Origin: Salinisphaera sp. UBA1666
Lineage (GTDB): Bacteria; Pseudomonadota; Gammaproteobacteria; Nevskiales; Salinisphaeraceae
Direction of reading: 5' to 3'
Assembly: GCA_002320455.1 (NCBI GenBank)
Contig: DCKU01000064.1
Coordinates: 1 to 27,578 of the forward strand
Length of the DNA: 27,578 nt
In this document: positions 1 to 5,565 of the stretch, one piece after another
Numbering within the stretch: the first letter of the stretch is position 1
How the letters are laid out: the number at the start of each line of letters is the position of its first letter
The notes under the pieces: model-generated
Seen by the model: only the letters and a program-made list of their open reading frames with translations
Databases searched by the model: none
What the model was told of the DNA's origin: nothing
Translations under genes and position numbers: made by a program

Positions 1-67
1 TCCGCGGAAACGGGGTAGAACCCGAGATGTGACGACTAAGACTCGACTTCCAGGCTTTAACGAAAAC

Positions 68-95
68 CCCGGCACACGCTTCGGCGTGTGCCGGG
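68..95. terminator. Strong hairpin with TTCG tetraloop, likely terminator of an off-window gene
   Basis: A perfect 12-bp stem (68-79 with 84-95) closes on a TTCG tetraloop. On the left it is preceded by CGAAAAC, which reads as a T-run on the minus strand. On the right only CCTTC follows. This is the shape of an intrinsic terminator, better for minus-strand transcripts or for an upstream gene that lies outside the window. No gene is visible in bases 1-67. Confidence 0.6.
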
Positions 96-100
96 CCTTC

Positions 101-148
101 AACCCAGCCGCATCCGTCATCGCTCGATGGCCGATGCGAGTGGGCTGA
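101..148. repeat. REP-like hairpin element, copy A
   Basis: The left arm begins AACCCAGCCGCATC and the right arm ends GATGCGAGTGGGCTGAAC. The arms pair except for a 2x2 internal mismatch (GC against AG), and a variable inner hairpin (CATCG/CGATG) closes them. The same frame occurs at 268-313 and 1884-1943. Here the inner stem is CGCATC/GATGCG, whereas copy B has CGAAT/ATTCG. These paired changes support a selected hairpin. Confidence 0.7.
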
Positions 149-267
149 ACTAGGTCACAGGAGAGTTAGCGGCGTGAGGTCTTGCATTGCCACGTTTGAG
201 TAGTTTGAGACTAGATTTCGTAAAAATTGAAATTCCCGGTGCGGCGTCGTTGTTCGTGTCGGGTTTC

Positions 268-313
268 AGCCCAGCCGAATGAGCCGTTGTGTGGCGGTTT
301 ATTCGAGTGGGTT
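268..313. repeat. REP-like hairpin element, copy B, just upstream of the RAYT
   Basis: The left arm AGCCCAGCCGAAT (268-280) pairs with the right arm ATTCGAGTGGGTT (301-313). The same GC/AG internal mismatch as in copies A and C is present. The interior AGCCG (282-286) can pair with CGGTT (295-299) using G-U. The element ends 37 bp before the transposase start codon, so it probably lies in its leader or promoter region and could let the transposase act on its own expression. Confidence 0.7.
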
Positions 314-350
314 GATCGATTGGATACCACGACCAGGGATTGTTGTTCTG

Positions 351-1238
351 ATGAGCAGACCGTTACGTATCGATTTAGCCGGTGGCGTGTATCACGTCAC
401 GGCGCGTGGTGATCAGCGCGGGGCGATTTATTTCGCTGATGCCGATCGCCGGGCGTGGCTTGATGTGCTGGGCGAGGTCTGCGAACGCTATGGCTGGCGC
501 TGTCATGCGTGGTGTCAGATGACGAACCATTATCACCTGTTGATTGAAACGCCCGAGGGCAATCTGTCGCACGGGATGCGCCAGGTCAACGGCGTCTATA
601 CCCAGTATGTAAACCGAGCTTATCGTCGCGTCGGACATCTGTTTCAGGGGCGCTACAAGGCTATTCTCGTAGAAAAAGAAGCCTATTTGCTGGAAGTTGC
701 GCGTTATGTGGTGCTTAACCCGGTGCGCGCCTTCATGGTGGATACGGTTGGCGAGTGGCCCTGGAGCAGTTACTCGGCCATGGTCCGCCACACGGCCGTT
801 GCCTCGTGGATGGAACGCGATTGGCTGTTGGGCCAGTTCGGGATGACCCGCTCGGCGGCGATTGCCGCGTATGCCGACTTCGTACGTGCGGGCGTGGGAC
901 AAGAGCCGATCTGGTCACATTTACGCGGGCAGCTGTATCTGGGCGATGAAGCCTTTGTTGCCGATATGCAGAACCGGGGGCTTGGCGGCGATCTACGCGA
1001 AGTGCCGCGTATGCAACGCCGGGCACCGCCCAGACCACTGACGACCTATAGCGGCGCGGGCCATTCGCGGCATGAGGCCATGGCCCGGGCTTATCTGGCC
1101 GGTGGTTATAGCCAACGCGAGATTGCCGATCATTTTGGCGTGCACTACGCCACAGTCAGTCGGGCGGTAAAGCGCTTTAAAGCGGCTGAGCGCGTCCACC
1201 CGGAAACGACCGGATCACCGCGTGAGGTTCGCGCATGA
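351..1238 (+). CDS. REP-associated tyrosine transposase (RAYT, Y1/HUH family) with C-terminal HTH
   Basis: This is a 295-aa single-strand DNA transposase of the IS200-related Y1 family. The start at 351 was chosen because MSRPLRIDLAGGVYHVTARG is the usual RAYT N-terminus; the frame stays open upstream to 279, but through REP copy B. Residues 60-62 (HYH in MTNHYHLL) form the HUH metal site, and Y119 in ARYVVLNPVRA is the expected nucleophile. Residues about 239-278 form a helix-turn-helix (SQREIADHFGVHYATVSRAV), as in the longer RAYT subgroup. By family knowledge such proteins nick and join REP hairpins. Three REP-like elements flank the gene (101, 268, 1884), which fits a cognate pairing. No strong Shine-Dalgarno is visible. 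The gene is intact. Confidence 0.92.
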   Translation: MSRPLRIDLAGGVYHVTARGDQRGAIYFADADRRAWLDVLGEVCERYGWRCHAWCQMTNHYHLLIETPEGNLSHGMRQVNGVYTQYVNRAYRRVGHLFQGRYKAILVEKEAYLLEVARYVVLNPVRAFMVDTVGEWPWSSYSAMVRHTAVASWMERDWLLGQFGMTRSAAIAAYADFVRAGVGQEPIWSHLRGQLYLGDEAFVADMQNRGLGGDLREVPRMQRRAPPRPLTTYSGAGHSRHEAMARAYLAGGYSQREIADHFGVHYATVSRAVKRFKAAERVHPETTGSPREVRA

Positions 1239-1270
1239 CCACTCTGACAACGGATCGGCGTCCGCCTGTT

Positions 1271-1564
1271 CTAACGCACCCGATCGATCCAATACGCCGG
1301 TCGGCGATGCTGATGGGCAACAGCGAGAATACGCAGCACGTGGCCGTCGCACTCGTAGACAAGACTGTATGGAAAATGATTCATCAGGCCGCGGCGAACA
1401 TTCGGGCGTATTTCGGTATACAGCGCGGGATACGCGGCTATCCGCCGTGTGGCGGCTTGAAATTCGGCCAGGAACCGTTGCTCGGTGGCTGGGGCTTGCG
1501 CTCGGTACCAGGTGACCGCTTCGTCCAGCTCCTCTTCGGCCAGAGCTGTGATTTCGACCTGCAT
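1271..1564 (-). CDS. ParE/RelE-family toxin of a type II toxin-antitoxin pair
   Basis: A 97-aa protein with the ParE/RelE fold signature: EITALAEEELDEAVTWYRAQ at the N-terminus, then FLAEFQAATRRIAAYPALYTEI, and a C-terminal strand pair FPYSLVYECDGHVLRILAVAHQHRRPAYW. The start at 1564 was chosen because it overlaps the antitoxin stop by one base (TGATG), the usual coupling in such pairs. A longer open frame upstream is antisense to the antitoxin and is not used. The family either inhibits gyrase (ParE) or cleaves mRNA on the ribosome (RelE); the sequence does not decide which. It is convergent with the RAYT, with a 32-bp gap. Confidence 0.88.
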   Translation of the reverse strand: MQVEITALAEEELDEAVTWYRAQAPATEQRFLAEFQAATRRIAAYPALYTEIRPNVRRGLMNHFPYSLVYECDGHVLRILAVAHQHRRPAYWIDRVR

Positions 1565-1767
1565 CAACGCGAGTGTTTTTCCATCGCTTCGGCCAGCGGG
1601 CGCGACCGTAAACGACCCTCTTTCACGGCTTGGCTGCGTGCCGCGGCTTCGTCGGCCCAAAGGGCTTCGACCGTGGGGTCGGGCAAGTCGAGTTCGGCGA
1701 TCAGCTGTTCGATCAAGCGCAATTTTTCCGTCGCCGGCAAGCGACTGGCCTGTTCTAGAAGCGTCAT
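1564..1767 (-). CDS. Addiction-module antitoxin component
   Basis: A 67-aa protein that resembles the small 'putative addiction module component' antitoxins, beginning MTLLEQASRLPATEKLRLIEQLIAELD. The family usually has this leucine-rich helical N-terminus and a charged tail, here KEGRLRSRPLAEAMEKHSR, which is expected to wrap the toxin. The upstream position and one-base overlap with the toxin gene are typical. Such antitoxins often autorepress. A short inverted repeat (1817-1821 with 1828-1832) and a TATGAT-like -10 on the minus strand (1800-1805) lie about 35-65 bp upstream as candidate control sequences. Confidence 0.82.
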   Translation of the reverse strand: MTLLEQASRLPATEKLRLIEQLIAELDLPDPTVEALWADEAAARSQAVKEGRLRSRPLAEAMEKHSR

Positions 1768-1799
1768 GGGGTTTTCCCGTGCGAAGGCGTTCTGGGCAG

Positions 1800-1832
1800 A
1801 TCATAGCAAAGCATGGCCCGCCTGCTCGCGGG
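1800..1832 (-). promoter_or_regulatory. Candidate promoter/operator of the toxin-antitoxin pair
   Basis: On the minus strand TATGAT (plus 1800-1805) could be a -10 element about 33 bp before the antitoxin start. A CCCGC/GCGGG inverted repeat (1817-1821, 1828-1832) sits in the spacer and -35 region, a usual place for an autorepression operator. No convincing -35 hexamer is seen. Confidence 0.25.
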
Positions 1833-1883
1833 TCGGTACGCAAGAAGCAGCCGGGCGGCGCATACCACCTGTCATGGCCGGGC

Positions 1884-1943
1884 AACCCAGCCGAATCCGC
1901 TATTCACAAAGCCTGTCGAATAGCCGATCCGAGTGGGCTGAAC
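1884..1943. repeat. REP-like hairpin element, copy C
   Basis: The left arm begins AACCCAGCCGAATC and the right arm is GATCCGAGTGGGCTGAAC, with the shared GC/AG mismatch. A perfect inner stem GCTATTC (1899-1905) and GAATAGC (1918-1924) closes the structure. The element lies between the toxin-antitoxin pair and the OmpW-like gene, downstream of the RAYT, and may be part of the OmpW gene's leader. Confidence 0.7.
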
Positions 1944-2022
1944 CAGACCACGGGGACCCGTGCGCAAACCCGCTTTCAGGGGAAAGCGCGGCTCGCACCA
2001 CAACGCACCGTAAGGGGGAGCA

Positions 2023-2943
2023 ATGAATCATCATTCAATAGGCCGGGCGAGTCTGGCCGGGCTGGCACTGGGGCTGAGTGCCCTGTGTGTGGCCGGCACC
2101 GCCAGTGCCCAGGGCCAGATGCGCGATCTTGAAGCCACCGGCGGCGACACCTTGATCGGTGACGCCATCAGCTTCGTCGGCAACAACCTGTATCTGCGCT
2201 TTGGCGCCGGCTATCTCGACTACTACGGCACCAGCTCGGAATTGAAGGTTCAGGACGCCCAGGGCCTGGCGGCCCAGGCGTTCGGCCCCGGCGAATCCAG
2301 CCTGGACGGCACCGGCAGCAGCTTGAACGACAAGCTCTTTCCCTCGGGCACGCTGGGGCTGTTCATCCCCTGGACCAATCATCACCTGGCCACCGAGGTC
2401 ACGATCTCCGCACCCATCAAGCTCGACTTCCAGGTCGACGGCTCGGCGGCCACGTCCTCGCTGGCCCCGGACGCGTTGGGCGGCAACGGCCCCGGCAATG
2501 CCATTGATCCCGGGGTGCCCACGCTCAATCGCAACATCGGCCAGCTCAAGACCTTTCCGCCGAACATCAGCTTCGTCTATCGGCCGTTCGTGCACACCCG
2601 TATCCAGCCGTATATCGGCGTGGGGGCCATGTATCTCTATACCTACGACACCGATATCAACGAACCGCTGTTGAACAGCCAGAACGAGCCCACGCTGTAT
2701 CTCTCCAAGCCCTGGGCCTGTACCGGCAAGCTGGGTGTGGATATCAACATCACCGAAAAATTCTTTGTCGGGGCCGAGGCCCAGTATCTGGGCTGTGCCG
2801 AGGTCAAGGCCGAGCTCAACGATATCAGCGTCCGGGCCGACAACGTCTCCGGTGCCTTCGGGCCGGTGGATGTGGGCACCATTTCTTCGACCAACAGTTT
2901 CGAGGCCGTGTTGTATCAGCTGTCCATGGGGGTGCGCTTCTAG
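2023..2943 (+). CDS. OmpW-family outer-membrane beta-barrel protein
   Basis: A 306-aa protein with a Sec signal peptide (residues 1-29, ending TASA before QGQMR) and a C-terminal phenylalanine (SMGVRF), the outer-membrane barrel signature. Alternating strands include LYLRFGAGYLDYYG near the N-terminus, and PNISFVYRPF with IQPYIGVGAMYLYTYDTD, which is the OmpW-type core. At 306 aa it is longer than the roughly 210-230 aa usual for OmpW, mainly through long loops around residues 70-110 and 140-170. OmpW proteins form narrow channels for hydrophobic compounds. The Shine-Dalgarno GGGGGAG lies just before the ATG. The lipoprotein at 3103 follows on the same strand after 159 bp. Confidence 0.78.
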   Translation: MNHHSIGRASLAGLALGLSALCVAGTASAQGQMRDLEATGGDTLIGDAISFVGNNLYLRFGAGYLDYYGTSSELKVQDAQGLAAQAFGPGESSLDGTGSSLNDKLFPSGTLGLFIPWTNHHLATEVTISAPIKLDFQVDGSAATSSLAPDALGGNGPGNAIDPGVPTLNRNIGQLKTFPPNISFVYRPFVHTRIQPYIGVGAMYLYTYDTDINEPLLNSQNEPTLYLSKPWACTGKLGVDINITEKFFVGAEAQYLGCAEVKAELNDISVRADNVSGAFGPVDVGTISSTNSFEAVLYQLSMGVRF

Positions 2944-3059
2944 CGCGCCGCCGGGCTAGGCGTCAACGAATTGATCATCCCGATATCCGGTCTTGCTGGC
3001 TTTTTTTCAGAGTCTCCCTTTGCAGGTAAGCACCCCGGGACTGATCTTTTTTAAATCGT

Positions 3060-3084
3060 TGTGCGGCGCCGATTGCGCCGCACA
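3060..3084 (+). promoter_or_regulatory. 10-bp 5'-UTR hairpin abutting the ribosome-binding site
   Basis: TGTGCGGCGC (3060-3069) and GCGCCGCACA (3075-3084) form a perfect stem around the loop CGATT. The Shine-Dalgarno GAGGGG of the 3103 gene follows immediately. The sequence lacks a T-run after the stem, so it is not a standard terminator. It may protect the mRNA's 5' end or tune translation of the lipoprotein. Confidence 0.45.
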
Positions 3085-3102
3085 AGAGGGGAAACAGACA
3101 TC

Positions 3103-4182
3103 ATGAAACCATCCCATCTAATGCAGATGTTGAAAGTCGGGACCATCGCCGGGCTGACCGGCGCGGCCCTGGCCGGCTGCGGGCTGATCTACAAACCCGT
3201 GGGCCATACCTTGAACCACTACAGCCTCGACGAGATCGTGCCCTATGCCCTGGGCTCGGGCGATCTGGATCTGGCGGCCTGCGGCACCGGCATGGGGTTG
3301 AACCAGCTGGGCGGCAGCTTCTCACGCGTGATCAAGCGCCCGGCGCGCTTGATGATCGTGACCAACACCACCGCCTCGTTCTGCTCGGAGATCCAGGCCC
3401 AGAAATACCACCTGAAGGTGCAGCGCAACCTGCACAACGGGAACACCGACGTGGCCCGCGATAATCGTATCGTGGCCCAGCGCTGGGAACGCCTGACCGC
3501 CCTGCGCCGCTACCAGGTCTATCAGGACACCGTGAACGCCTACGGCGAGATCGGCACCGACAAATGCCCGGACCTGAGCAACGAGCTGGGCACCGATCAG
3601 GACCAGTTCGTGTATCTGACCGGCGTGCTGGTGGGCGTGCAGGGCCTGCTCAACGATATCCAGGCCAACTCCAGCGTGGGTATCCCGCAGAACATTGCCG
3701 CCAAGGCCGGCCGGGCCTCGGACTGTATCGACAACCAGCAATGGTGGGGCGTGCCCAAGGCACTCGAAGCCGTGGTGTGGCTGTCGGTGCCGGGTAATGC
3801 GCCCGAGGGCGCCCAGCCGTATGCCCAGCTGCAACAATCCGCCGAGATCGGCCGCCGGGCCGGTATCGCCCTGCCGGCGATGCTCTATGCCCTGGCCGCC
3901 TATGGCCAGTCGGACATGGCGCGCCAGAAAGAGGCGATCAAGATGGTGGCCGAGATCTATAACGACTACGAGCCGGGCAAGGCCCCCGACGACCGCGACG
4001 AGAACAACGATGCCGCGCAGTATCTGCTGCTGAACCAGATCGCCTACAACGAAGCGCTGTATCTCTCGGATCGGATCTGGATCGATGCCGAAGGCCATCG
4101 CACGCCGCTGGTGGCCCTGGGCAGTTTCCCGGGTGAAGGCGCCCCGACCCAGGAGATCGATGCGGGAAGTTATTTGAACTAG
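3103..4182 (+). CDS. Predicted lipoprotein of unknown function
   Basis: A 359-aa protein with a lipoprotein signal: a short basic N-terminus, a hydrophobic stretch and the lipobox AALAGC with the lipidated cysteine at residue 26. The start at 3103 was chosen because GAGGGG lies at good spacing and a signal peptide begins there; the frame stays open upstream to 3061, through the hairpin. The mature protein is mostly helical and contains three further cysteines after residue 55, then YLTGVLVGVQGLLNDIQANS and a long helical tail with LPAMLYALAAYG. This loosely recalls TRAP-associated TatT lipoproteins, but I do not recognise the family with confidence. The OmpW-like gene upstream suggests a role at the outer membrane, possibly joint. 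Confidence 0.7.
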   Translation: MKPSHLMQMLKVGTIAGLTGAALAGCGLIYKPVGHTLNHYSLDEIVPYALGSGDLDLAACGTGMGLNQLGGSFSRVIKRPARLMIVTNTTASFCSEIQAQKYHLKVQRNLHNGNTDVARDNRIVAQRWERLTALRRYQVYQDTVNAYGEIGTDKCPDLSNELGTDQDQFVYLTGVLVGVQGLLNDIQANSSVGIPQNIAAKAGRASDCIDNQQWWGVPKALEAVVWLSVPGNAPEGAQPYAQLQQSAEIGRRAGIALPAMLYALAAYGQSDMARQKEAIKMVAEIYNDYEPGKAPDDRDENNDAAQYLLLNQIAYNEALYLSDRIWIDAEGHRTPLVALGSFPGEGAPTQEIDAGSYLN

Positions 4183-4218
4183 TCGTTGGTTGGGCACGCG
4201 GCGCGGGCATAGAAGATG

Positions 4219-4533
4219 CTAGGGCCCGTTGCCGTGTCATACGAGCGCCGCTTTCGCCCCGAGTCCGCAGTGTGGCTTGCAAGGGGCGAGTCGCGGCGTC
4301 GTGGCGTGCCACGATCAAGGCTTGTAAAGGCGCAGGGCGCCCATCTCGAATCTTTTATCGGCGGCCCAACCCTTCGAGACAAGCGCCCGGGAATTAATTA
4401 CACGTCGGCAATGCAGTGTTCTAGCCCACTTGCGCAGAATGACGCGCCAAGTGCGCTACGCCTCATATTGCCGCCCATAGTCACAATATGGAGCGCTTGG
4501 CGCGGATTCTTCTGAAACGGCAACAGGCCCTGG
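4219..4533. mobile_element. MITE-like element with terminal inverted repeats and YTAR-like flanks
   Basis: The left end GGCCCGTTGCCGTGTCA (4223-4239) is matched in inverted form at 4513-4529, whose reverse complement reads GGCCTGTTGCCGTTTCA, 15 of 17 bases alike. The element of about 307 bp is flanked by CTAG (4219-4222) and CTGG (4530-4533), which looks like a slightly decayed 4-bp target duplication of YTAR type, as in the IS5 group. No transposase is encoded. The interior holds a TCGTGGC/GCCACGA palindrome (4299-4314) and a long imperfect palindrome (4443-4504). It fills most of the gene-free stretch 4183-4685; nothing else convincing was found there. Confidence 0.6.
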
Positions 4534-4685
4534 GCCGCGTGCCGAGGATATTTGTTCTATCTTTGAGCTGTATGGGTGTTTTCTTCGCAGAATGCAGCCG
4601 CCGATCACGGTGGCGCTGGCGAGTAATGCCCCGAGCACACAATTCGCGTTGATTAACGGCAATGTCTAACGAGGGGAGTAGTGAC

Positions 4686-5486
4686 ATGGCGCGTGTGCTA
4701 TCGACAGATCACGCCGTCGACGAATGGCCGGAGCCGGCCGCAACACAGCCGGCAATCCAGCAACTGGCCGGCCTGCTCGTGCGCGATACGCGTTATATGA
4801 CCGCGGGTTATCGTCTGCTTGCCGGCGCTATATCGCGGGTGCGATGTCGACAGTGGCCAAGCGAACCCGGCCCGGGGTATGCCTTCATGCCGGCCCTGTG
4901 TTTAAGCACGCCGGCATCGCGCTTACGGCGCTATACCTGCTGTGCTCCCGAACTGGAATCTACCCACGGCCAAGAGCCGGATGGCTGCTGGTTATCGCTG
5001 CATACGACGTATGGCGCGGCTCCAACAAGCGATCGATTCAGGCTGGACAAGCGGTATCAATCCGATATCGGCCCGGTCGACGTTGACAGTTATGTGCGCT
5101 ACCTGGGCATTTACCGCAAGATCGTGGAGTCACACGCCTGTGCGATGACCAAGATCGTGGCGATAAACGCGCTGGGCGAACGCCAAGCCTTTACTGAATT
5201 CACCGCGCGGCACTGTGAGCTACAGCCGCTGTTTCCGCTTTCACGCTTTCAGCTAACGGTCGATCTGTTGCCCGGGGTGGGCCAGAAGACGCGCAAGCGC
5301 CTGGAGGCTTACGATCTGAAAAGCATTCCGGCTGTCGCTGCCGCCGACCAAAGCACATTGGCGGCCGCCCTGGACAACCGTCATACCGACGCCCAGCGGA
5401 TCAAACGTGCTGCCGAGCAACTGGCCGAACGCGCCTGTCGGCCCACACGCGGCGAGCGGCTCGGCCCGCCACCCGGCCACGACTGA
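4686..5486 (+). CDS. Orphan protein with a helix-hairpin-helix motif
   Basis: A 266-aa protein that I do not recognise. The start at 4686 was chosen because GAGGGGAG lies 7 bases upstream; an ATG at 4662 has no such site. Residues about 194-230 (LLPGVGQKTRKRLEAYDLKS, followed by IPAVAAADQSTLAAAL) form a clear helix-hairpin-helix with the PGVG turn, a fold that binds DNA backbone non-specifically in repair, recombination and uptake proteins. The N-terminal two thirds hold seven cysteines and no domain I can name. No signal peptide or membrane segment is seen. It stands alone, just after the MITE-like element and convergent with the molybdenum hydroxylase. Its codon use looks less GC-biased than its neighbours, which may mean transfer. 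Confidence 0.55.
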   Translation: MARVLSTDHAVDEWPEPAATQPAIQQLAGLLVRDTRYMTAGYRLLAGAISRVRCRQWPSEPGPGYAFMPALCLSTPASRLRRYTCCAPELESTHGQEPDGCWLSLHTTYGAAPTSDRFRLDKRYQSDIGPVDVDSYVRYLGIYRKIVESHACAMTKIVAINALGERQAFTEFTARHCELQPLFPLSRFQLTVDLLPGVGQKTRKRLEAYDLKSIPAVAAADQSTLAAALDNRHTDAQRIKRAAEQLAERACRPTRGERLGPPPGHD

Positions 5487-5565
5487 TCTCCACGAGACGC
5501 CGGCTCGACGCACTTCGTCGGTTCTCGACGCCGTAACCAGGCCGAAACGGCTTGCTTGCAGCTCA

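Noticed and set aside
1..67. Possible 3' end of a gene at the window's left edge
   Set aside because: No frame with a recognisable product can be supported in this short stretch.
2989..3007. Possible terminator after the OmpW gene (seven T at 3001-3007)
   Set aside because: Only a 4-bp stem with a G-U pair can be formed before the T-run; too weak to call.
3322..4197. 291-aa minus-strand open frame antisense to the lipoprotein
   Set aside because: It mirrors codon bias of the plus-strand gene, which has a lipobox and Shine-Dalgarno; the antisense product shows no domain.
4456..4662. Small minus-strand frame with a hydrophobic segment (NCVLGALLASATVIGGCIL), divergent from the HhH gene
   Set aside because: It runs into the MITE-like element after about 43 codons, has no Shine-Dalgarno and no recognisable family; a truncated small membrane protein is possible but not supported.
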